A stretch of 64,000 nt of DNA from Linyphia triangularis. Lineage: Eukaryota > Arthropoda > Arachnida > Araneae > Linyphiidae. The notes below the pieces were generated by a model. That model was given only the letters and a program-made list of their open reading frames with translations. It did not search any database and was not told the DNA's origin. The position numbers and the translations under genes are program-made. The DNA lies in NCBI GenBank assembly GCA_963978545.1, contig OZ021733.1, positions 73,935,589 through 73,999,588 of the forward strand. The letters are read 5' to 3'. This document shows positions 12,031-22,400 of this stretch, piece after piece. Position 1 is the stretch's first letter. Every line of letters starts with the position of its first letter.

Positions 12031-13841
12031 ATTTTATGAAAAAATCACTTTTCCAAAAAATTTCTCAAAATGCTTCCAGATTTTGGTTTTAAAATAGAAA
12101 TATAGTTTACAGTAACTTTTTATTAAATATGCCCAAGAAAGGACCCTCAAATCGCTTTATAAACCAAGCTGTCGGTATAATTCAGAAAAATCCAAAATAA
12201 CGCGTTAACACAGAAATGGAGACGTTTTTGAACGCAATTTTTGAAACTAGTTGGGAATTGTCCGAAATGCTTTAAAATTTTAGCTGTGACCTTAGAGTAT
12301 GCTCAAAAGTTACTTTTTATCAAAACTGTTCAAGAAAGGACCCTTATATCGATTTATATCCCAAATTATCGGTAAAATTCAGAAAAATCCAAAATAACGC
12401 GTTAACACAGAAATAGAGACGATTTTGAAAGCAATTTTTAAAACTAGCTGGGAATTGTCCGAAATGCTTTGAAAATGATCAAAAGTAACTTTTTATAAAA
12501 ACTGTCAAGAAAGGACCCTTAAATCGCTGTATAGCCTAAACTGTCGGTAAAATTCAGAAAAATCCAAAATAACGCGTTAACACAGAAATAGAGACGATTT
12601 TGAACGATATTTTTCAAACTAGCTGGGAATTGTCCGAAATGCTTTGAAAATGCTCAAGAGTTACTTTTTATCAAAACTGTCAAGAAAGGACCCTTAAATC
12701 GCTTTATAGCCCAAACTGTCGGTAAAATTCAGAAAAATCCAAAATAACGCGTTAACACAGAAATAGAGACGATTTTGAACGATATTTTTAAAACTAGCTG
12801 GGAATTGTCCGAAATGCTTTGAAAATGCTCAAGAGTTACTTTTTATCAAAACTGTCAAGAAAGGACCCTTAAATCGCTTTATAGCCCAAACTGTCGGTAA
12901 AATTCAGAAAAATCCAAAATAACGCGTTAACACAGAAATAGAGACGATTTTGAAAGCAATTTTTAAAACTAGCTGGGAATTGTCCGAAATGCTTTGAAAA
13001 TGCTCAAAAGTAACTTTTTATCAAAACTGTCAAGAAAGGACCCTTTAATCGCTTTATAGCCCAAACTGTTGGTAGAATTCCGAAAAATCCAAAATAACGC
13101 GTTAACACAGAAATAGAGACGGTTTTGAACGCAATTTCTGAAACTAGCTGGGAATTGTCCGAAATGCTTTAAAATTTTAGCTGTGACCTAAGAGTATGCT
13201 TAAAAATTACTTTTTATCAAAACTGTTCAAGAAAGGACCCTTAAATCGATTTATAGCCTAAACTGTCGGTAAAATTCAGAAAAATCCAAAATAACGCGTT
13301 AACACAGAAATAGAGACGATTTTGAACGATATTTTTAAAACTAGCTGGGAAATGTCCGAAATGCTTTGAAAATGCTCAATAGTTACTTTTTATCAAAACT
13401 GTTCAAGAAAAGACCCTTAAATCGATTTATAGCCCAATCTGTCGGGAAAATTCAGTAAAATCCAAAATAACGCGTTAGCACAGAAATAGAGACGGTTTTG
13501 AACGAAATTTTGGAATTTAGCTGGGAAATGTCCGAAAAGTGTCAAATTTAGCTGTTAACATAGGAGAATGCTTAAGAGTTACTTTTTATCAAAACTATCC
13601 AAGAAAGGTCCCTTAAATCGCTTTATAGCCCAAACTGTCGTTAAAATTCAAAAAAATCCAAAATAACGCGTTTGCTCAGAAATGGAGACGATTTTGTACG
13701 AAATTTTGAAACTAGCTGGGAAATTTTAGTTGAAGACCTGAAATATGTTTTATATTCATATTCTGTCGAAATTTGACTGAAAAAATAATTTTTTGAATTT
13801 TCAAATTTTTCGAAATTTTTCAAAGGGGTTAGACTTAGGAA
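12031..13841 (+). repeat. B block 1: 9 B units within an A-like head and tail (1811 bp)
   Basis: The block starts with an A-type head (GCTTCCAGATTTTGGTTTTA) that drifts from A at ATAGTTTACAGTAAC. It ends with an A-type tail from GACCTGAAATATG near 13736. Between them are nine B units, with AACGCGTT at 12199, 12396, 12571, 12746, 12921, 13096, 13293, 13469 and 13665. Spacings are 197, 175, 175, 175, 175, 197, 176 and 196 bp. The longer spacings contain a 21-22 bp addition that includes TTTTAGCTGT. Units are distinguishable and their order is shared with the other blocks. Unit 6 has GTTGGTAGAATTCCG, unit 8 has GTTAGCACAG and unit 9 has GTTTGCTCAG. Confidence 0.95.
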
Positions 13842-14556
13842 ATTTTATGAAAAAATCACTTTTCCAAAAAATAATTTTTTGAATTTTCAAATTTTTCAAA
13901 GGGGTTAGCCTTAGGAAATTTTATGAAAAAATCACTTTTTTAAAAAATAATTTTTTGAATTTTCAAATTTTTCGAAATTTTTCAAAGGGGTTAGTCTTAG
14001 GAAATTTTATGAAAAAATCACTTTTCCAAAAAATAATTTTTTGAATTTTCAAATTTTTCAAAGGGGTTAGCCTTAGGATATTTTATGAAAAAATCACTTT
14101 TCCAAAAAATAATTTTTTGAATTTTCAAATTTTTCAAAGGGGTTAGCCTTAGGAAATTTTATGAAAAAATCACTTTTCCAAAAAATAATTTTTTGAATTT
14201 TCAAATTTTTCGAAATTTTTCAATGGGGTTAGTCTTAGGAAATTTTATGAAAAAATCACTTTTCCAAAAAATAATTTTTTGAATTTTCAAATTTTTCAAA
14301 GGGGTTAGCCTTAGGATATTTTATGAAAAAATCACTTTTCCAAAAAATAATTTTTTGAATTTTCAAATTTTTCAAAGGGGTTAGCCTTAGGAAATTTTAT
14401 GAAAAAATCACTTTTCCAAAAAATAATTTTTTGAATTTTCAAATTTTTCGAAATTTTTCAAAGGGGTTAGTCTTAGGAAATTTTATGAAAAAATCACTTT
14501 TCCAAAAAATAATTTTTTGAATTTTCAAATTTTTCAAAGGGGGTTAGCCTTAGGAA
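13842..14556 (+). repeat. S array, post-B type, 9 units with a 238-bp triplet period
   Basis: Units start at 13842, 13918, 14004, 14080, 14156, 14242, 14318, 14394 and 14480, with lengths 76, 86, 76, 76, 86, 76, 76, 86 and 77. This is three copies of a 238-bp triplet. The GGATATTTT variant precedes 14080 and 14318, exactly 238 bp apart. Two private changes, TTTTTTAAAAAAT near 13940 and CAATGGGG near 14222, also occur in the array at 62369. The 715 bp at 62369-63083 has the same unit lengths. Confidence 0.93.
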
Positions 14557-15226
14557 ATTTTATGAAAAAATCACTTTTCCAAAAAATGGCTCAAAATGCT
14601 TCCAGATTTTGGTTTTAAAATAGAAATATGATTTGCAGTCACTTTATTTCAAATCTGCCCAAAAAAGGACCCTTAATTCAGTTTATAGCCCAAAATGTAG
14701 GTAAAATTCAGAAATTTTCAGTGTTTGAAATGCAGTCCTTTTTTGGGATCAACTTTCGACCCCCTTAATATTTAGTGGTTGTTAAGATTTTCGTTTTTAA
14801 GAATCTCCTATTAATGAACTTCAATGTTGCCAAGTTACAACATTGTGCTCCCAAAACTCTCTGTGTAAAAATTATGTATGTGTACCACTGAAAAAAACAA
14901 CTTTGCAAATTTTGACCCCCTTAATATTTTGTGGTTGTTAAGATTTTCGTTTTTAAGAATCTCCTATAGAAGACCTTAAATGTGGCCAAGTTACAATACT
15001 GTGCTCCAAATACACTATGAGTAAAAATTCAAAAACTCCAAAATACAATCAATGTATTTTCAAAGGGAAATTTTGAACTTTGAAAATAATGGCTCAAATG
15101 CTACCAAATTTTTTTTGGGGACCTGAAATATGTTTTATATTTATATTCTGTCCAAATGTGACTGAAAAAATAATTTTTTGAATTTTCAAATTTTTCGAAA
15201 TTTTTCAAAGGGGTTAGCCTTATGAA
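14557..15226 (+). repeat. Single A monomer with 5-bp insertion (670 bp)
   Basis: This is a type a unit carrying the ACTCCAAAATACA insertion and ending CCTTATGAA. It lies alone between two S arrays. It is at the same time the first A after a B block (type a head) and the last A before an S array (insertion form). It may therefore be the product of a recombination that removed the intervening A units. Confidence 0.93.
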
Positions 15227-15700
15227 ATTTTATGAAAAAGTCCCTTTTCCAAAAAATAATTTTTTGAATTTTCAAATTTTTCAAAGGGGTTAGCCTTAGG
15301 AAATTTTATGAAAAAATCACTTTTCCAAAAAATAATTTTTTGAATTTTCAAATTTTTCGAAATTTTTCAAAGGGGTTAGTCTTAGGAAATTTTAGGAAAA
15401 AATCACTTTTCCAAAAAATAATTTTTTGAATTTTCAAATTTTTCAAAGGGTTAGCCTTAGGAAATTTTATGAAAAAATCACTTTTCCAAAAAATAATTTT
15501 TTCAATTTTCAAATTTTTCAAAGGGGTTAGTCTTAGGAAATTTTATGAAAAAATCACTTTTCCAAAAAAAAATTTTTGAATTTTCAAATTTTTCAAAGGG
15601 GTTAGCCTTAGGAAATTTTATGAAAAAATCACTTTTTCAAAAAATAATTTTTTGAATTTTCAAATTTTTCGAAATTTTTCAAAGGGGTTAGACTTAGGAA
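15227..15700 (+). repeat. S array, pre-B type but followed by A, 6 units
   Basis: Units start at 15227, 15303, 15389, 15464, 15540 and 15615. The order of variants matches the pre-B arrays, including the TTTTAGG, AAAGGGTT and AATTTTTTCAATT forms. The last unit combines TTTTTCAAAAAAT with the GACTTAGG end that normally abuts a B block. It is followed instead by an A unit with TGGCTC. The CAAGGGGG/TTTTACG unit is missing. I infer that a B block was lost, or that this end recombined with the GACTTAGG tail of a B block. Confidence 0.9.
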
Positions 15701-17702
15701 ATTTTATGAAAAAATCACTTTTCCAAAAAATGGCTCAAAATGCTTCCAGATTTTGGTTTTAAAATAGAAATATGATTTGCAGTCACTTTATTTCAAATCT
15801 GCCCAAAAAAGGACCCTTAATTCAGTTTATAGCCCAAAATGTAGGTAAAATTCAGAAATTTTCAGTGTTTGAAATGCAGTCCTTTTTTGGGATCAACTTT
15901 CGACCCCCTTAATATTTAGTGGTTGTTAAGATTTTCATTTTTAAGAATCTCCTATTAATGAACTTCAATGTGGCCAAGTCACAACATTGTGCTCCCAAAA
16001 CTCTCTGTGTAAAAATTATGTATGTGTACCACTGAAAAAAACAACTTTGCAAATTTTGACCCCCTTAATATTTTGTGGTTGTTAAGATTTTCGTTTTTAA
16101 GAATCTCCTATAGAAGACCTTAAATGTGGCCAAGTTACAATACTGTGCTCCAAATACACTATGAGTAAAAATTCAAAAACTGTAAAATCAATGTATTTTC
16201 AAAGGGAAATTTTGAACTTTGAAAATAGTGGCTCAAATGCTACCAAATTTTTTTTGGGGACCTGAAATATGTTTTATATTCATATTCTGTCCAAATGTGA
16301 CTGAAAAAATAATTTTTTGAATTTTCAAATTTTTCGAAATTTTTCAAAGGGGTTAGCCTTAGGAAATTTTATGAAAAAATCACTTTTCCAAAAAATGGCT
16401 CAAAATGCTTCCAGATTTTGGTTTTAAAATAGAAATATGATTTGCAGTCACTTTATTTCAAATCTGCCCAAAAAAGGACCCTTTAATTCAGTTTATAGCC
16501 CAAAATGTAGGTAAAATTCAGAAATTTTCAGTGTTTGAAATGCAGTCCTTTTTTGGGATAAACTTTCGACCCCCTTAATATTTAGTGGTTGTTAAGATTT
16601 TCATTTTTAAGAATCTCCTATTAATGAACTTCAATGTGGATAAGTCACAACATTGTGCTCCCAAAACTCTCTGTGTAAAAATTATGTATGTGTACCACTG
16701 AAAAAAACAACTTTGCAAATTTTGACCCCCTTAATATTTTGTGGTTGTTAAGATTTTCGTTTTTAAGAATCTCCTATAGAAGACCTTAAATGTGGCCAAG
16801 TTACAATACTGTGCTCCAAATACACTATGAGTAAAAATTCAAAAACTGTAAAATCAATGTATTTTCAAAGGGAAATTTTGAACTTTGAAAATAGTGGCTC
16901 AAATGCTACCAAATTTTTTTTGTGGACCTGAAATATGTTTTATATTCATATTCTGTCCAAATGTGACTGAAAAAATAATTTTTTGAATTTTCAAATTTTT
17001 CGAAATTTTTCAAAGGGGTTAGCCTTAGGAAATTTTATGAAAAAATCACTTTTCCAAAAAATGGCTCAAAATGCTTCCAGATTTTGGTTTTAAAATAGAA
17101 ATATGATTTGCAGTCACTTTATTTCAAATCTGCCCAAAAAAGGACCCTTTAATTCAGTTTATAGCCCAAAATGTAGGTAAAATTCAGAAATTTTCAGTGT
17201 TTGAAATGCAGTCCTTTTTTGGGATAAACTTTCGACCCCCTTAATATTTAGTGGTTGTTAAGATTTTCATTTTTAAGAATCTCCTATTAATGAACTTCAA
17301 TGTGGCCAAGTCACAACATTGTGCTCCCAAAACTCTCTGTGTAAAAATTATGTATGTGTACCACTGAAAAAAACAAATTTGCAAATTTTGACCCCCTTAA
17401 TATTTTGTGGTTGTTAAGATTTTCGTTTTTAAGAATCTCCTATAGAAGACCTTAAATGTGGCCAAGTTACAATACTGTGCTCCAAATACACTACGAGTAA
17501 AAATTCAAAAACTCCAAAATACAATCAATGTATTTTCAAAGGGAAATTTTGAACTTTGAAAATAATGGCTCAAATGCTACCAAATTTTTTTTGGGGACCT
17601 GAAATATGTTTTATATTTATATTCTGTCCAAATGTGACTGAAAAAATAATTTTTTGAATTTTCAAATTTTTCGAAATTTTTCAAAGGGGTTAGCCTTATG
17701 AA
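15701..17702 (+). repeat. A-monomer array: 3 units
   Basis: Units start at 15701 (665 bp), 16366 (666 bp) and 17032 (671 bp). The first is mixed: GATCAAC with TTTCATTTTT and GTGGCC. The second is type b with GTGGATAAG and TTTGTGGACC, a pair also found in the units at 31828 and 33159. The third is type b with CAAATTTGC, CTACGAG and the 5-bp insertion, and ends CCTTATGAA before the S array. Confidence 0.94.
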
Positions 17703-18328
17703 ATTTTATGAAAAAATCCCTTTTCCAAAAAATAATTTTTTGAATTTTCAAATTTTTCAAAGGGGTTAGCCTTATGAAATTTTATGAAAAAATCCCTTTT
17801 CCAAAAAATAATTTTTTGAATTTTCAAATTTTTCAAAGGGGTTAGCCTTAGGAAATTTTATGAAAAAATCACTTTTCCAAAAAATAATTTTTTGAATTTT
17901 CAAATTTTTCGAAATTTTTCAAAGGGGTTAGTCTTAGGAAATTTTAGGAAAAAATCACTTTTCCAAAAAATAATTTTTTGAATTTTCAAATTTTTCAAAG
18001 GGTTAGCCTTAGGAAATTTTATGAAAAAATCACTTTTCCAAAAAATAATTTTTTCAATTTTCAAATTTTTCAAAGGGGTTAGTCTTAGGAAATTTTATGA
18101 AAAAATCACTTTTTCAAAAAATAATTTTTTGAATTTTCAAATTTTTCAAGGGGGTTAGCCTTAGGAAATTTTACGAAAAAATCACTTTTTCAAAAAATAA
18201 TTTTTTGAATTTTCAAATTTTTCAAGGGGGTTAGCCTTAGGAAATTTTACGAAAAAATCACTTTTCCAAAAATAATTTTTTGAATTTTCAAATTTTTCGA
18301 AATTTTTCAAAGGGGTTAGACTTAGGAA
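17703..18328 (+). repeat. S array, pre-B type, 8 units
   Basis: Units start at 17703, 17779, 17855, 17941, 18016, 18092, 18168 and 18244. The first two both have the AATCCCTTTT and CCTTATGAA forms, so the boundary unit has been duplicated compared with the array at 11481. The CAAGGGGG/TTTTACG unit is also doubled. The final unit has CCAAAAATAA and ends GACTTAGG, as next to other B blocks. Confidence 0.92.
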
Positions 18329-19964
18329 ATTTTATGAAAAAATCACTTTTCCAAAAAATTTCTCAAAATGCTTCCAGATTTTGGTTTTAAAATAGAAATA
18401 TAGTTTACAGTAACTTTTTATTAAATATGCCCAAGAAAGGACCCTCAAATCGCTTTATAAACCAAGCTGTCGGTATAATTCAGAAAAATCCAAAATAACG
18501 CGTTAACACAGAAATGGAGACGTTTTTGAACGCAATTTTTGAAACTAGTTGGGAATTGTCCGAAATGCTTTAAAATTTTAGCTGTGACCTTAGAGTATGC
18601 TCAAAAGTTACTTTTTATCAAAACTGTTCAAGAAAGGACCCTTATATCGATTTATATCCCAAATTATCGGTAAAATTCAGAAAAATCCAAAATAACGCGT
18701 TAACACAGAAATAGAGACGATTTTGAAAGCAATTTTTAAAACTAGCTGGGAATTGTCCGAAATGCTTTGAAAATGATCAAAAGTAACTTTTTATAAAAAC
18801 TGTCAAGAAAGGACCCTTAAATCGCTGTATAGCCTAAACTGTCGGTAAAATTCAGAAAAATCCAAAATAACGCGTTAACACAGAAATAGAGACGATTTTG
18901 AACGATATTTTTAAAACTAGCTGGGAATTGTCCGAAATGCTTTGAAAATGCTCAAGAGTTACTTTTTATCAAAACTGTCAAGAAAGGACCCTTAAATCGC
19001 TTTATAGCCCAAACTGTCGGTAAAATTCAGAAAAATCCAAAATAACGCGTTAACACAGAAATAGAGACGATTTTGAAAGCAATTTTTAAAACTAGCTGGG
19101 AATTGTCCGAAATGCTTTGAAAATGCTCAAAAGTAACTTTTTATCAAAACTGTCAAGAAAGGACCCTTTAATCGCTTTATAGCCCAAACTGTTGGTAGAA
19201 TTCCGAAAAATCCAAAATAACGCGTTAACACAGAAATAGAGACGGTTTTGAACGCAATTTCTGAAACTAGCTGGGAATTGTCCGAAATGCTTTAAAATTT
19301 TAGCTGTGACCTAAGAGTATGCTTAAAAATTACTTTTTATCAAAACTGTTCAAGAAAGGACCCTTAAATCGATTTATAGCCTAAACTGTCGGTAAAATTC
19401 AGAAAAATCCAAAATAACGCGTTAACACAGAAATAGAGACGATTTTGAACGATATTTTTAAAACTAGCTGGGAAATGTCCGAAATGCTTTGAAAATGCTC
19501 AATAGTTACTTTTTATCAAAACTGTTCAAGAAAAGACCCTTAAATCGATTTATAGCCCAATCTGTCGGGAAAATTCAGTAAAATCCAAAATAACGCGTTA
19601 GCACAGAAATAGAGACGGTTTTGAACGAAATTTTGGAATTTAGCTGGGAAATGTCCGAAAAGTGTCAAATTTAGCTGTTAACATAGGAGAATGCTTAAGA
19701 GTTACTTTTTATCAAAACTATCCAAGAAAGGTCCCTTAAATCGCTTTATAGCCCAAACTGTCGTTAAAATTCAAAAAAATCCAAAATAACGCGTTTGCTC
19801 AGAAATGGAGACGATTTTGTACGAAATTTTGAAACTAGCTGGGAAATTTTAGTTGAAGACCTGAAATATGTTTTATATTCATATTCTGTCGAAATTTGAC
19901 TGAAAAAATAATTTTTTGAATTTTCAAATTTTTCGAAATTTTTCAAAGGGGTTAGACTTAGGAA
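18329..19964 (+). repeat. B block 2: 8 B units (1636 bp)
   Basis: AACGCGTT lies at 18497, 18694, 18869, 19044, 19219, 19416, 19592 and 19788. The block is exactly 175 bp shorter than block 1. Unit 3 has the unit-3 front (CGCTGTATAGCCTAAACTG) joined to the unit-4 back (GATATTTTTAAAACTAGC), so one unit was lost by exchange between units 3 and 4. Block 3 shares this hybrid. Head and tail are as in the other blocks. Confidence 0.95.
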
Positions 19965-20439
19965 ATTTTATGAAAAAATCACTTTTCCAAAAAATAATTT
20001 TTTGAATTTTCAAATTTTTCAAAGGGGTTAGCCTTAGGAAATTTTATGAAAAAATCACTTTTCCAAAAAATAATTTTTTGAATTTTCAAATTTTTCGAAA
20101 TTTTTCAAAGGGGTTAGTCTTAGGAAATTTTATGAAAAAATCACTTTTCCAAAAAATAATTTTTTGAATTTTCAAATTTTTCAAAGGGGTTAGCCTTAGG
20201 ATATTTTATGAAAAAATCACTTTTCCAAAAAATAATTTTTTGAATTTTCAAATTTTTCAAAGGGGTTAGCCTTAGGAAATTTTATGAAAAAATCACTTTT
20301 TCAAAAAATAATTTTTTGAATTTTCAAATTTTTCAAGGGGGTTAGCCTTAGGAAATTTTACGAAAAAATCACTTTTCCAAAAATAATTTTTTGAATTTTC
20401 AAATTTTTCGAAATTTTTCAAAGGGGTTAGACTTAGGAA
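19965..20439 (+). repeat. Chimeric S array joining two B blocks, 6 units
   Basis: Units start at 19965, 20041, 20127, 20203, 20279 and 20355. The first four match post-B arrays (GTCTTAGG end, GGATATTTT variant). The last two match pre-B arrays (TTTTTCAAAAAAT, CAAGGGGG, TTTTACG, CCAAAAATAA, GACTTAGG). This is the only place where two B blocks are separated by S alone. The change of type near 20203-20300 suggests S-to-S recombination that removed all A units between two B blocks. Confidence 0.92.
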
Positions 20440-22075
20440 ATTTTATGAAAAAATCACTTTTCCAAAAAATTTCTCAAAATGCTTCCAGATTTTGGTTTTA
20501 AAATAGAAATATAGTTTACAGTAACTTTTTATTAAATATGCCCAAGAAAGGACCCTCAAATCGCTTTATAAACCAAGCTGTCGGTATAATTCAGAAAAAT
20601 CCAAAATAACGCGTTAACACAGAAATGGAGACGTTTTTGAACGCAATTTTTGAAACTAGTTGGGAATTGTCCGAAATGCTTTAAAATTTTAGCTGTGACC
20701 TTAGAGTATGCTCAAAAGTTACTTTTTATCAAAACTGTTCAAGAAAGGACCCTTATATCGATTTATATCCCAAATTATCGGTAAAATTCAGAAAAATCCA
20801 AAATAACGCGTTAACACAGAAATAGAGACGATTTTGAAAGCAATTTTTAAAACTAGCTGGGAATTGTCCGAAATGCTTTGAAAATGATCAAAAGTAACTT
20901 TTTATAAAAACTGTCAAGAAAGGACCCTTAAATCGCTGTATAGCCTAAACTGTCGGTAAAATTCAGAAAAATCCAAAATAACGCGTTAACACAGAAATAG
21001 AGACGATTTTGAACGATATTTTTAAAACTAGCTGGGAATTGTCCGAAATGCTTTGAAAATGCTCAAGAGTTACTTTTTATCAAAACTGTCAAGAAAGGAC
21101 CCTTAAATCGCTTTATAGCCCAAACTGTCGGTAAAATTCAGAAAAATCCAAAATAACGCGTTAACACAGAAATAGAGACGATTTTGAAAGCAATTTTTAA
21201 AACTAGCTGGGAATTGTCCGAAATGCTTTGAAAATGCTCAAAAGTAACTTTTTATCAAAACTGTCAAGAAAGGACCCTTTAATCGCTTTATAGCCCAAAC
21301 TGTTGGTAGAATTCCGAAAAATCCAAAATAACGCGTTAACACAGAAATAGAGACGGTTTTGAACGCAATTTCTGAAACTAGCTGGGAATTGTCCGAAATG
21401 CTTTAAAATTTTAGCTGTGACCTAAGAGTATGCTTAAAAATTACTTTTTATCAAAACTGTTCAAGAAAGGACCCTTAAATCGATTTATAGCCTAAACTGT
21501 CGGTAAAATTCAGAAAAATCCAAAATAACGCGTTAACACAGAAATAGAGACGATTTTGAACGATATTTTTAAAACTAGCTGGGAAATGTCCGAAATGCTT
21601 TGAAAATGCTCAATAGTTACTTTTTATCAAAACTGTTCAAGAAAAGACCCTTAAATCGATTTATAGCCCAATCTGTCGGGAAAATTCAGTAAAATCCAAA
21701 ATAACGCGTTAGCACAGAAATAGAGACGGTTTTGAACGAAATTTTGGAATTTAGCTGGGAAATGTCCGAAAAGTGTCAAATTTAGCTGTTAACATAGGAG
21801 AATGCTTAAGAGTTACTTTTTATCAAAACTATCCAAGAAAGGTCCCTTAAATCGCTTTATAGCCCAAACTGTCGTTAAAATTCAAAAAAATCCAAAATAA
21901 CGCGTTTGCTCAGAAATGGAGACGATTTTGTACGAAATTTTGAAACTAGCTGGGAAATTTTAGTTGAAGACCTGAAATATGTTTTATATTCATATTCTGT
22001 CGAAATTTGACTGAAAAAATAATTTTTTGAATTTTCAAATTTTTCGAAATTTTTCAAAGGGGTTAGACTTAGGAA
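20440..22075 (+). repeat. B block 3: 8 B units, tandem copy of block 2 at 2111 bp (1636 bp)
   Basis: AACGCGTT lies at 20608, 20805, 20980, 21155, 21330, 21527, 21703 and 21899, each 2111 bp beyond its counterpart in block 2. The unit 3/4 hybrid is shared. The shared stretch begins in the flanking S units (18168 and 20279) and runs into the post-B S units. Blocks 2 and 3 are therefore a recent tandem duplication of S plus B. Confidence 0.95.
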
Positions 22076-22400
22076 ATTTTATGAAAAAATCACTTTTCCA
22101 AAAAATAATTTTTTGAATTTTCAAATTTTTCAAAGGGGTTAGCCTTAGGAAATTTTATGAAAAAATCACTTTTCCAAAAAATAATTTTTTGAATTTTCAA
22201 ATTTTTCGAAATTTTTCAAAGGGGTTAGTCTTAGGAAATTTTATGAAAAAATCACTTTTCCAAAAAATAATTTTTTGAATTTTCAAATTTTTCAAAGGGG
22301 GTTAGCCTTAGGAAATTTTATGAAAAAATCACTTTTCCAAAAAATAATTTTTTGAATTTTCAAATTTTTCGAAATTTTTCAAAGGGGTTAGCCTTAGGAA
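22076..22400 (+). repeat. S array, post-B type, 4 units
   Basis: Units start at 22076, 22152, 22238 and 22315 (76, 86, 77 and 86 bp). The third has the extra G in AAAGGGGGTTAGCC, which also marks the next-to-last post-B unit at 30335 and 53088. This array has the same order as the one at 52926-53250. Confidence 0.92.

Noticed and set aside
12199..12206. AACGCGTT as a CENP-B box
   Set aside because: The core residues of the CENP-B box (TTCG, then A, then CGGG) are not present around the palindrome.
13641..13823. Identical 60-codon minus-strand open frames at 13641, 19764, 21875, 29734, 47289, 52725, 56732 and 62168
   Set aside because: Each spans the last B unit and the A-like tail of a B block, so there is exactly one per block. 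Identity follows from satellite homogenisation. The frame runs through low-complexity AT-rich sequence and has no recognisable domain. The CTGTCGAA/CTGTTGAA difference in blocks 6 and 8 is synonymous in this frame, but a single site duplicated once is no evidence of selection.
12031..13841. B units as a CRISPR-like array (regular repeats)
   Set aside because: The whole 175-bp unit is repeated with no unique spacers, the units are far too long, and there are no cas-like genes.
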